Assembly: GCA_023480765.1 (NCBI GenBank)
Contig: JAMCWZ010000054.1
Coordinates: forward strand, 1-33,710
Origin: Nitrospirota bacterium
GTDB taxonomy: Bacteria > Nitrospirota_A > Leptospirillia > Leptospirillales > Leptospirillaceae
DNA: 33,710 nucleotides
Direction: 5' to 3'
Of the stretch, positions 7,625-14,436 are shown in pieces (the first letter of the stretch is position 1; each line of letters starts with the position of its first letter). The notes beneath the pieces are model-generated. The model ran no database searches. It worked only from the letters and a program-made list of their open reading frames with translations, and had not been told where the DNA came from. The translations under genes and the position numbers were made by a program.

Positions 7625-7659
7625 AAAAAAGGCGGCCATAAGAGGACCGCCTTTTTTTT
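7625..7659. terminator. Bidirectional rho-independent terminator
   Basis: Arms GGCGGCC (7631-7637) and GGACCGCC (7644-7651) form a seven-base-pair stem with a single A bulge and a six-base loop. It is flanked by an A run (7625-7630) on one side and an eight-T run (7652-7659) on the other, so it can stop transcription from either side. On the minus strand it ends the short CcoO-like operon just after the 34-residue peptide gene. Confidence 0.85.
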
Positions 7660-7697
7660 GACAACTTAGGAATTCAAGAAATACATTCACTAAAACG

Positions 7698-7802
7698 TTA
7701 TTCAGGCCGTCTTTCGTCGATAAAGAAAGAATACACAAGGCCACATAACAACATTATCATCGTAATGACCCAAAACACATAAGGGCTATTTAAATTCCAC
7801 AA
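7698..7802 (-). CDS. 34-residue single-helix membrane peptide (TTG start), possible CcoQ-like subunit
   Basis: A very short frame starting with TTG. GAGGAGGT lies seven bases upstream, close to an ideal ribosome site. The product has one hydrophobic helix (about residues 8-28, including VFWVITMIMLLCGLVYSFF) and a charged tail ending ERRPE. It follows the 110-residue membrane gene by 42 bases and is followed by the operon terminator about 40 bases later. Size and layout are those of CcoQ/FixQ or other one-helix oxidase subunits, though sequence identity with them is not evident. Strong ribosome site, operon position and clean helix together make it likely to be real, and gene finders would usually miss it. 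Confidence 0.6.
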   Translation of the reverse strand: MWNLNSPYVFWVITMIMLLCGLVYSFFIDERRPE

Positions 7803-7844
7803 TTTGCCCACCTCCTCGGGAATACCCCGAAATGGAATACCGTG

Positions 7845-8177
7845 TCAAAAATCTTTTGCAACCTCAGTCCGCTTCAAAAGGAGTCCCATCCAGGTATAAA
7901 AGACTGCCACATATGTCGAGTTAATCACATAGCCCTGGTCCCACCATGGACGTCCTAGGGTCTTGCTGAGATGTGCTTTCAAAACTGGAACACCCTGTAT
8001 AAGCCAGTGATGCGGATGACCAGGATATTGAGGACGTGCGCCGAACAGAGGAAAGGTCAAGAGTTCAGCCGTCACAACGGTCATCGTCAGAATGAGGATC
8101 AGAGCGGCCGGGATATTGTTCGTTCCTTCAAGAATCCCGTCAAAGCGCTCGGTCAACATTTCATCAATGTCAGCCAT
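7845..8177 (-). CDS. Small membrane protein of the CcoO-like operon, unknown
   Basis: This 110-residue protein is not recognised. It begins with an acidic segment of about 20 residues, has one helix (about 22-44), a periplasm-like loop rich in Pro, His and Trp (PHHWLIQG, GRPWWDQG) and a second helix (about 85-102) with a basic tail. AAGGAG at seven bases supports the ATG. Located between the CcoO-like cytochrome and the 34-residue peptide, it probably belongs to the same membrane complex. The His-His-Trp loop could contact haem or copper, which is inference only. Confidence 0.65.
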   Translation of the reverse strand: MADIDEMLTERFDGILEGTNNIPAALILILTMTVVTAELLTFPLFGARPQYPGHPHHWLIQGVPVLKAHLSKTLGRPWWDQGYVINSTYVAVFYTWMGLLLKRTEVAKDF

Positions 8178-8290
8178 TGAAAGACTCCTTATAATTCAAT
8201 TGGTATAATTGCAAATCAATCTAGCTTTCAGGGAACCATCCATTCCGGATAACCGGAAAGACCATTCATCAATTCATTAACTCGCCTGGC

Positions 8291-8821
8291 TTACTTCAGG
8301 CTGGCCATGTAATCCGCCAGGGCATCCAGGTCCTTTTTCCGCAAATAGTTAAACGCGGGCATCATGGACTTGGGCTGAACTGCCCGAGGATTGGCATGAT
8401 GAACCAGATGCCACCCCTTGATGGGCAACCGGCTTCCCACATGCAGCAGGTCCGGCGCCTTGCGGTCCGAACCGAACACGGTCGGACTCTCGCCCACAAA
8501 GTCGGCAGCGGTCGGAGGTGCACCGAAGTACTGCCAGTCCTGGGTCTGCTCCGGAAGCAGCGTGTGACACCACCAGCAGCCTTCCCGGATGAACACCACC
8601 TTCCCTTTTCCGATCATCGTCGGCCGGTTGTCGCCGGTCATCATCGGATCTTCGGCCGTCCAGCCGCTTTCCGTACCGTAGTCCTTTGCCTTCTGGACAG
8701 CGGTTGCCGTTGGCGGAATCTTGGCCATCTGCAATGTCGGGAACAAAATCGTGATGGACAGCGTCACCACAAACAGGGTCGCAATCATCATCGTGCCAAA
8801 CTTGTACTCACGATAGGCCAT
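8291..8821 (-). CDS. ccoO: CcoO/FixO-like membrane-anchored monohaem cytochrome c
   Basis: A 176-residue protein with an N-terminal helix (about 8-30) and a periplasmic haem domain with Cys82-Trp-Trp-Cys85-His86. The phrases REGCWWCHTLLPEQTQDWQYFG, then APDLLHVGSR and KSMMPAFNYL (axial Met about 153-154), follow the CcoO subunit of cbb3 oxidase, which hands electrons to CcoN. GAGGAG five bases before ATG supports the start. It is unusual in having no ccoN beside it, and it is shorter than many CcoO proteins (about 200-240). Its base and codon use looks more GC-rich than its neighbours, consistent with high expression or a second gene copy elsewhere. The partner CcoN is presumably encoded outside this window. 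Confidence 0.85.
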   Translation of the reverse strand: MAYREYKFGTMMIATLFVVTLSITILFPTLQMAKIPPTATAVQKAKDYGTESGWTAEDPMMTGDNRPTMIGKGKVVFIREGCWWCHTLLPEQTQDWQYFGAPPTAADFVGESPTVFGSDRKAPDLLHVGSRLPIKGWHLVHHANPRAVQPKSMMPAFNYLRKKDLDALADYMASLK

Positions 8822-8882
8822 CTTTGCTCCTCACCTTCAATAAGACCAGCTTCACTGTCCTACCCGTCTAAACCAGACAGGC

Positions 8883-9083
8883 CTACTTCCTCTTCCGAGT
8901 GGGATCGAATTTCGGCTTGGCACCGATCCCTGTCATGCACTGAATCATCAACAGAAGACTTGATAAGGCCGTTGCTGTTCCCATCAGCGCAGCGAACGAC
9001 GACACGCTGGCATTTCCGCCGGGCGTCGGGCCACAGCACATGCTTGAATCAGACAAAGCTGCCAATGTGGTTAACAGGTTCAT
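8883..9083 (-). CDS. Small membrane protein with a Cys-Cys motif, unknown
   Basis: A 66-residue product not matched to any family I know. A small-residue-rich N terminus holds Met-Cys15-Cys16-Gly-Pro (numbering approximate, at residues 15-18), followed by a helix of Ala/Ser/Leu (about 29-50) with another Cys near its end and a strongly basic tail ending RKRK. GAGGGGGTG lies a few bases before the ATG. The Cys-Cys-Gly-Pro motif placed before a membrane helix might bind copper or be lipid-modified, but no typical lipobox is present. It lies between the first gene of the operon and ccoO. Confidence 0.55.
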   Translation of the reverse strand: MNLLTTLAALSDSSMCCGPTPGGNASVSSFAALMGTATALSSLLLMIQCMTGIGAKPKFDPTRKRK

Positions 9084-9142
9084 CGGTCACCCCCTCATAC
9101 TGAACTTGCATTCTTTAAGACAAAGCCCAAACACTCCGGTGA

Positions 9143-9376
9143 TTACCAGTTTTCTTCGCTCCGGTGGATGGATCGGGCCCAGAGAGCCACTGCCGTTCCG
9201 GTCACTGCGGAAAGCGCCATCACATTGTAGACCCAGATGTAATCACCGCGCCAACTTGTAAATCGATGTGCCCCCAACCAGACCTGCAGGCAAAACCCGA
9301 CAACGGTTCCGCTTCCAACCGCTGTGAAGGCTCCCACCACACCGTAGAGGACAAAAGCTTTCATGGAGCTTCCCAT
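9143..9376 (-). CDS. Small two-helix membrane protein, first gene of the CcoO-like operon
   Basis: A 77-residue protein of unknown family with two helices (about 6-30 and 48-66), joined by a loop with RFTSWRGDYIW, and a charged C terminus. GAGGAGG seven bases before ATG gives a strong start. It is the first gene behind the promoter at about 9.5 kb, with a leader of about 100 bases. Conserved-looking Trp, Tyr and Arg residues in the loop suggest packing in a complex. It may be a small subunit for the CcoO-like cytochrome, by position only. Confidence 0.6.
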   Translation of the reverse strand: MGSSMKAFVLYGVVGAFTAVGSGTVVGFCLQVWLGAHRFTSWRGDYIWVYNVMALSAVTGTAVALWARSIHRSEENW

Positions 9377-9483
9377 ACCAAAGCCTCCTCACAAAGTAAT
9401 GACATAAATGTTGTAATAATTGCAGAATTTCCGGCACTTCCTTCCCAGCATTGCGGCAGAAGGATTAAGCACCGATGGGGGCG

Positions 9484-9512
9484 ATAATACGCCGGACAAT
9501 AAATGTTGTCAA
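9484..9512 (-). promoter_or_regulatory. Sigma70-like promoter of the CcoO-like operon
   Basis: On the minus strand TTGACA (9512-9507, perfect consensus) and TATTAT (9489-9484, five of six) lie 17 bases apart. The start of transcription should be near 9477. The rest of the gap 9377-9673 holds no gene. It does contain an 11-base direct repeat ATAAATGTTGT at 9404-9414 and 9499-9509, the second copy overlapping the -35 element, which may be a regulator site. Confidence 0.7.
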
Positions 9513-9673
9513 GACGATTTTCTGGGGTCTTTCTCTTCTTTTAATCGAATTTCTTCCGGATTTTTTCCCATTGTTCCATTACACTGATCAGGCCTATTCG
9601 GTCTGAACCAGTCATCCCTACTTTATTTATTATTTCATTACATTATTGCATTCAATTTTTGGAGCTTACTCTT

Positions 9674-10393
9674 ATGATGAATTTTCTCTCCTCAGATCAT
9701 ACGGAAGGCTGGCATTCACCTCACGGACGCCGGATTCGGGATATCGTTCTCGGGATGAACGACGGGATGGTAACAGTCGTAAGTTTTCTGGGCGGTCTGA
9801 CGGGGTCCGCCATTTCCTCCCGTGCCGTTCTTCTGGGTGGCATCATGACAGGCATTGCAGGGTCGATGTCCATGTTCTTTGGTGGTTACCTCGCTGCAAA
9901 ATCCCAAAGTGATTTTTTTCAGCGGGAACGGGACAGGGAATGGAGAGAAATTCACGACCTTCCTCAAATGGAGCGCAATGAAGTCATGGAAATTCTTGAA
10001 CGCATGAATTTTACGCAGGATGAAGCCAGGCTCTTTACAAACAGAATCACTTCGAATCCTGAAGTCTGGCACGAATTCATGATGAAAGAGGAATTGGGCA
10101 TTCTTGATTCTTCTAAAGGAACCCCATTTCGCGATGGGGCATGGCTTGGTCTCTCTTTCCTCCTCGGAAGCATTCCCCCTGTCATTCCCTATGTTCTGGA
10201 AAATAATACCGGAAAATCCTTTGATTTATCGCTTTTCATTTCCGTTTTGTCACTTGCCGCCCTCGGGATTTTCAAATCCCGCCTGACCAGAGAACCCTTT
10301 TACAAAGGAGCAGTGGAAATGGCTTTGTTTGGGGGTATTGCTGCCATTCTCGGTCTCTTCACAGGAACGGTTCTTCCCAGGATCATTCATTGA
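9674..10393 (+). CDS. VIT1/CCC1-family Fe2+/Mn2+ transporter
   Basis: A 239-residue membrane protein of the vacuolar iron transporter family. The N-terminal part has GRRIRDIVLGMNDGMVTVVSFLGGLTG, the signature helix of the family, followed by a second helix, a charged cytoplasmic domain (about 85-160) with many Glu and Met residues matching the metal-binding region, and three C-terminal helices. Family members export or sequester ferrous iron or manganese, which suits a cell living at high iron. I used ATG 9674, with TTGGAG nine bases before it. A second ATG follows directly. The gene stands alone between divergent respiratory genes and the ferredoxin operon. Confidence 0.9.
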   Translation: MMNFLSSDHTEGWHSPHGRRIRDIVLGMNDGMVTVVSFLGGLTGSAISSRAVLLGGIMTGIAGSMSMFFGGYLAAKSQSDFFQRERDREWREIHDLPQMERNEVMEILERMNFTQDEARLFTNRITSNPEVWHEFMMKEELGILDSSKGTPFRDGAWLGLSFLLGSIPPVIPYVLENNTGKSFDLSLFISVLSLAALGIFKSRLTREPFYKGAVEMALFGGIAAILGLFTGTVLPRIIH

Positions 10394-10484
10394 GGAGTTA
10401 CAGAATCCCATGACGATCAGGGGCTTCGATAAAACTCCGCTCCTTCATCCGCGTTTTTCAATCCTCCGCCGGTCGCCTGCCTTC

Positions 10485-10541
10485 ACTCAATATTTTTGGT
10501 AAGATTGAGGAGACTTAAAACTCCTCTCTATAATATTGAGT
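10485..10541. repeat. Nested inverted repeats around the ferredoxin promoter
   Basis: A perfect ten-base inverted repeat, ACTCAATATT (10485-10494) and AATATTGAGT (10532-10541), encloses a second perfect one, GAGGAG (10507-10512) and CTCCTC (10521-10526). The inner pair lies mainly between the promoter elements and the right outer arm overlaps the -10 box. This could be a repressor operator or a folded RNA/DNA structure. Confidence 0.6.
10505..10534 (+). promoter_or_regulatory. Sigma70-like promoter of the ferredoxin-thrB operon
   Basis: TTGAGG (10505-10510, four of six) and TATAAT (10529-10534, perfect) are 18 bases apart. The transcript would start near 10541, leaving a leader of about 50 bases before ATG 10593. 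The whole element is embedded in inverted repeats. Confidence 0.6.
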
Positions 10542-10592
10542 TCGAAGTTTCATAGACATAACGCCTGATATTTGTAAAAAGAAGGAGTCTTG

Positions 10593-10931
10593 ATGGGACG
10601 TTACCGCTATCATGTTTTTGCCTGCACAAACAAACGGGATCCTGAGCATCCGAGGGGCTCCTGCCAACTTCGAAATGCAGAAGAAATTCTCTCTCTTTTT
10701 CGGGAAGAGCTAAAACAGGCGAACATCCCGCAACCATTCCGGATCAACAAATCCGGCTGTCTGGACGCATGCGAAGAAGGCCCAGTCTTTGCCGTGTATC
10801 CGGACGGAGTTTACTATCGTTTAAAAACACGGGAGGATGTTCGCCAGGTCGTACGTCAGCATCTCTTGAACGGTGTTGTCGTCTCGGACCTTCAAATCCC
10901 CTCACCACCCGAATCAGACAACAATGGCTGA
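10593..10931 (+). CDS. Thioredoxin-fold 2Fe-2S ferredoxin
   Basis: A 112-residue protein of the thioredoxin-like (Shethna/NuoE-type) 2Fe-2S ferredoxin group. The four expected ligands are Cys11 (HVFACTN), Cys24 (GSC), Cys56 (SGCLDAC) and Cys60, followed by EEGPVFAVYPDGVYY, a typical family segment. Such proteins carry electrons or help iron-sulfur metabolism in the cytoplasm. The ATG has AAGGAG at five to six bases. The stop overlaps the thrB start by eight bases, so the two are coupled. The C-terminal ten residues are proline/asparagine-rich and probably disordered. Its natural partner is unknown. Confidence 0.9.
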   Translation: MGRYRYHVFACTNKRDPEHPRGSCQLRNAEEILSLFREELKQANIPQPFRINKSGCLDACEEGPVFAVYPDGVYYRLKTREDVRQVVRQHLLNGVVVSDLQIPSPPESDNNG

Positions 10932-11919
10932 ACAGTTGAATCTCTCCGGCAAACATTTTCCGTCAACGCCTCTTGTCGAAAAAAGCGTCACTGTTTACGC
11001 ACCCGCTTCTGTCGGGAATATCGGTCCAGGATTTGACACTCTCGGAATGGCTGTCACAGAAATGGGAGACACCCTGACAGGATATCTCCAGAAAAGGGAA
11101 GGACCTGATCTTATCACAAGTATTTCGGGAGCCTGGACCAGTCTCCCGACGGACCCGTCCCAGAACACCGCTACGATTGCTGCCCGATATTTATTGGACA
11201 AGGCCGGATACTCAGATCTCAAGCTAACCGTCTCCATTCAAAAAGGTGTCCCCGGTTCAGGACTCGGCTCCAGCGCCGCTTCAGCCGTTGGAGGGGCCAT
11301 GCTTACCCAACTGCTCCTTGGTTCCCCGTTCGGGGACAGCGAGCTTCTGGACGCGGCGGCCCAATCCGAATCCTCTGTCAGCGGAGGCTACTTTCTGGAC
11401 AATGTTTCGGCCTCTCTTTTCGGCGGGATCTCTGTTTCGAATTCCCGCCTTCGGGAGTCCTTCCGGTTCGGAACTTTTTCGGGACTCTTCCTGGTGTTTC
11501 TGATCCCGCGCACACTCCTGAAAACCAGCGAATCACGGAAAGCGATCCCCCCCGATGTTCCTCTGGACAGAGCCATCGGGGCCCTCGCCAACAGCGCAGG
11601 TCTGCTGACCGCAGTCCATCTTGGCAACCCGGATCTTTTTTGCAGAATGCTTCAGGATCCCCTGATCCAGCCTTACAGAAAAAACCTGATTCCTTTCTTT
11701 GATGATCTGGAAAACATTTCCCGGGAAGCTGGTGCGCGCTCCTTCATCATTTCAGGAGCGGGGTCCACCATGATGGCCCTGACAGACAACCCGAAAGACG
11801 CCCGGACGATTCAGGAAACTCTTGAAAAGTATGTGCAGGAAAAACAGCTCCCTGTTCTGGTCCGGTCCTCTACCATTGACTCCGAAGGAGCCCGACATGT
11901 TGCCACCCCCAATCTATGA
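10924..11919 (+). CDS. thrB: Homoserine kinase
   Basis: A 331-residue GHMP kinase that phosphorylates homoserine with ATP in threonine synthesis. The start of the conserved fold reads VTVYAPASVGNIGPGFDTLGMAV, the phosphate-binding loop is GVPGSGLGSSAASA (about 109-121), and the C-terminal GHMP phrase is FIISGAGSTMMAL. ThrB proteins are usually 300-320 residues, so this is slightly longer, due to an N-terminal extension of about 20 residues. The ATG at 10924 overlaps the ferredoxin stop. No good ribosome site is seen, consistent with coupling. The 3' end overlaps the next gene by 23 bases. Confidence 0.92.
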   Translation: MAEQLNLSGKHFPSTPLVEKSVTVYAPASVGNIGPGFDTLGMAVTEMGDTLTGYLQKREGPDLITSISGAWTSLPTDPSQNTATIAARYLLDKAGYSDLKLTVSIQKGVPGSGLGSSAASAVGGAMLTQLLLGSPFGDSELLDAAAQSESSVSGGYFLDNVSASLFGGISVSNSRLRESFRFGTFSGLFLVFLIPRTLLKTSESRKAIPPDVPLDRAIGALANSAGLLTAVHLGNPDLFCRMLQDPLIQPYRKNLIPFFDDLENISREAGARSFIISGAGSTMMALTDNPKDARTIQETLEKYVQEKQLPVLVRSSTIDSEGARHVATPNL

Positions 11920-13003
11920 TATCCGCAAGTCTTACGAAGAAAACTATCAGCATGGTCCCTTCTTTAGCGGGGTTTTGCCAAAACCCATCCAGTCCGACAC
12001 AAAAATCGATTTCATGGGCGAGAAAGTCTCTTCCCGGCTCGGGATTCCTGCCGGCCCCCTTCTGAACTCAAGATGGATTTCTTTCTATGGGCAGATGGGA
12101 TTCGATATCCTGACTTACAAGACCGTTCGGAGCCACTTTCATCCTTCCTATCCGGATCCAAACTGTATGTATGTCCCCTTTCACAAAAGCTTTGACCTGG
12201 AAGATCTCCAACATCCTCTCATTGGCACAATGGCCTATAATCCGGTTTCCCTGACCGACATCACCATCACGAACTCGTTTGGGATGCCGAGCCAGCATCC
12301 AGACATATGGATGAAGGATGTCGGGGAGGCTCTTTCTTCTCTTTCCAGTGGACAGGTTCTGGTCCTGAGTCTCGTCGGAACACAGCGGGAAGACCGGGAT
12401 CTCGCACAGGACTTTGTCTATACAGCCCATTTGGCAAAAGAAACCGGGGCAAAAATTCTTGAAGTGAATTTTTCGTGTCCGAACGTCAAAGGAAAAGAAG
12501 GTCAACTCTACCAAAATCCGGATGCCAGCGGAGAGATCCTGAAACGAATCCGAAAAGATCTGGGCCGGGATTTTCACCTGATCATGAAAATCGGATTTTC
12601 CGACAATCCGGAACATCTGGATCGCCTTGTCGAGGCCACATCCCCCTATCTGGACGCAATCAGCGCTATTAATACGGTCACAGGGACGATCATTAATCCG
12701 GAAGGCAAGCCGGCTTTGCCGGGACCGGGAAGAGAACGATCAGGGCTTTGTGGCAGCGGGATCAAAAATCTTTCCCTGAAAACAATCCGCGGTCTTAGAC
12801 AGGCCCTTCGACGACGGGCTCCTCAGCTCTCCCTGATCGGAGTCGGAGGGTTCAATACGGTGGAAGATTATCCGGACTTTCGGGAAGCAGGGGCAGATAT
12901 TGTGATGAGTGCAACCGGAGCGATGTGGGATCCTTTCCTTGCCTATCATGTGAAGCAACGAACCTTTGTTCAGGACACGCTCCCATCGGACTCAACCGTC
13001 TAG
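11897..13003 (+). CDS. Dihydroorotate dehydrogenase-like flavoprotein
   Basis: A 368-residue TIM-barrel flavoprotein of the dihydroorotate dehydrogenase family. Asn191-Phe-Ser-Cys194-Pro-Asn matches the class 1 active loop with its catalytic Cys, and a later GVGGFNTVEDYPDFREAGADIVMSATGAMWDP segment matches the FMN phosphate-binding end of the barrel. Between them MKIGFSD supplies a likely flavin Lys. The N-terminal part (about 1-70) is divergent from ordinary PyrD, and the protein is longer than class 1 enzymes (about 310), so it may be a separate subfamily. GAAGGAG six bases upstream fixes ATG 11897. Pyrimidine synthesis is the likely role. Its stop shares bases with the convergent pafA stop. 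Confidence 0.75.
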   Translation: MLPPPIYDIRKSYEENYQHGPFFSGVLPKPIQSDTKIDFMGEKVSSRLGIPAGPLLNSRWISFYGQMGFDILTYKTVRSHFHPSYPDPNCMYVPFHKSFDLEDLQHPLIGTMAYNPVSLTDITITNSFGMPSQHPDIWMKDVGEALSSLSSGQVLVLSLVGTQREDRDLAQDFVYTAHLAKETGAKILEVNFSCPNVKGKEGQLYQNPDASGEILKRIRKDLGRDFHLIMKIGFSDNPEHLDRLVEATSPYLDAISAINTVTGTIINPEGKPALPGPGRERSGLCGSGIKNLSLKTIRGLRQALRRRAPQLSLIGVGGFNTVEDYPDFREAGADIVMSATGAMWDPFLAYHVKQRTFVQDTLPSDSTV

Positions 13004-14436
13004 GCGTCCGGAGAGGGCGGAAGATTTTTTCGAAAATACTCCGACACTTCGTCCCGATAGTTTTTTAATGGTTCCAGCATATACAGAACATCACCCTGAT
13101 TGATCTGGATCCCGAACCACTGAATGATGTAAAGCATTTCCGGGTTTTCCAGAATCCGGTCAATTGCCTGGGCCCGGCCCTCAGCCCGGGTGAAAGATGG
13201 TGGACAGGTGGCTCCGGTTTCCGATATGGAAGGGGGTATGAGACGGCGATGTCGTCCTTCTTCTTCCAGAATGTGGAAAAGCCCCTTGGCCGGATCAATA
13301 TTGTGGTACTCAAGGTCAAGGCTTTCCAGCCAGGGGTCATTCCATTCGAGATTCTCTGACTCCCTGAATGCACTGATCATGTTGTATTTTGCTGCCCAGT
13401 CCAGGCGGTCTGTGACAAGGGAGGGATCCTTTTTCGCCAGATCCGAGAGAATCTTTCCCCACTCCTCCAAAACCCAGTCGGTATCCTCGTCACGCCCCGA
13501 ATAGGCTTTGACCGCCTTTTCCAAAAACATCTCCTGCATATCGAGAGCCGACAGGATCCGTCCTTCCAGATCCTGAAGATTCCATCGCATCGACAAATCG
13601 TGAGAAATCGCACGGCACGCCTGGACAGGATCACGGACTCCAACGGCAGGCGCCAGCCCATCCTCGACAAGATCCATCACGATCTTCGTCATCCCGAATT
13701 TCATGGCCGTCGCAAATTGGGACATATTGGAATCGCCCAGAAGCAGATGCATGCGTCGGTACTGTAACGGATCGGACAAAGGCTCGTCCCGTGTATTTAC
13801 AATGGAACGGTTCATCTGAACCCATTGATAGAATTTGTTCACGATGTAATCGGCGCGCTGGGAAATTTGGAAATGAACCGGAGGCCTTTCTGTATCCAGG
13901 GAAATCAGGCTGTCGTTCACATAAGAAACACCGACTCTTCCAGCTCCCGTCACAATCTGACGGGTCACGAGAAAAGCGACAAGGGGTTCCATGCCTCTTT
14001 CCGTAAACGGAAAATCCCTGGAAACAAGATAATTTTCATGGGAACCGAAAGTGGCAAGTGTCTGATGATCAATATTGTTCTTGATAAAAGAAATCTCGCC
14101 GGATAACCCCATTTCGTCAACTGCCTGCTGGAGAAGCAGGTCCCCTCCTCGGTCCGCGCGCACAAGGTCAAGCAATGTATGGCATTCGGGAGTGGCATAT
14201 TCGACATGCCCCATATCAATATAGAGTCTCCCGCCATTCCGGAGGAAGCCCCCATTTCCGGGGGGTTCGTCGTAAGCCCGCTGGTGCTGGTCAATCAAAC
14301 CTTTTCGCTGGACATGAAAGATATGATCCCGAACTTTCTGGAACATTTCTTCCTGACGAAACAGATCCCTCATCCCCTGGGACACGCCTGATAGAAGGGC
14401 ACCGTATTCTGTTTCCAGTCCAACAACGGTTTTCAT
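13000..14436 (-). CDS. pafA: Pup/UBact ligase PafA
   Basis: A 478-residue carboxylate-amine ligase that joins the C-terminal glutamate of the Pup-like tag to lysines of target proteins using ATP. Conserved phrases are VVGLETEYG at the N terminus, FLRNGGRLYIDMGHVEYATPEC with the catalytic Asp74, FIKNNID, GSHENYL, INTRDEPLSD-like NTRDEP and HLLLGDSNMSQFAT, and LDLEYHNID. ATPEC and FLRNGG, and the absence of a DARGF loop, separate it from Dop. ATG 14436 overlaps the prcA stop as ATGA. The frame extends 24 codons further up inside prcA but that part is not family-like. Last gene of the proteasome operon. Confidence 0.9.
   Translation of the reverse strand: MKTVVGLETEYGALLSGVSQGMRDLFRQEEMFQKVRDHIFHVQRKGLIDQHQRAYDEPPGNGGFLRNGGRLYIDMGHVEYATPECHTLLDLVRADRGGDLLLQQAVDEMGLSGEISFIKNNIDHQTLATFGSHENYLVSRDFPFTERGMEPLVAFLVTRQIVTGAGRVGVSYVNDSLISLDTERPPVHFQISQRADYIVNKFYQWVQMNRSIVNTRDEPLSDPLQYRRMHLLLGDSNMSQFATAMKFGMTKIVMDLVEDGLAPAVGVRDPVQACRAISHDLSMRWNLQDLEGRILSALDMQEMFLEKAVKAYSGRDEDTDWVLEEWGKILSDLAKKDPSLVTDRLDWAAKYNMISAFRESENLEWNDPWLESLDLEYHNIDPAKGLFHILEEEGRHRRLIPPSISETGATCPPSFTRAEGRAQAIDRILENPEMLYIIQWFGIQINQGDVLYMLEPLKNYRDEVSEYFRKNLPPSPDA

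Noticed and set aside
8243..8258. Inverted repeat TTCCGG/CCGGAA between ccoO and the next gene, considered as a terminator
   Set aside because: Only six pairs and no T run; CCGG-rich words are very common in this DNA, so chance is likely.
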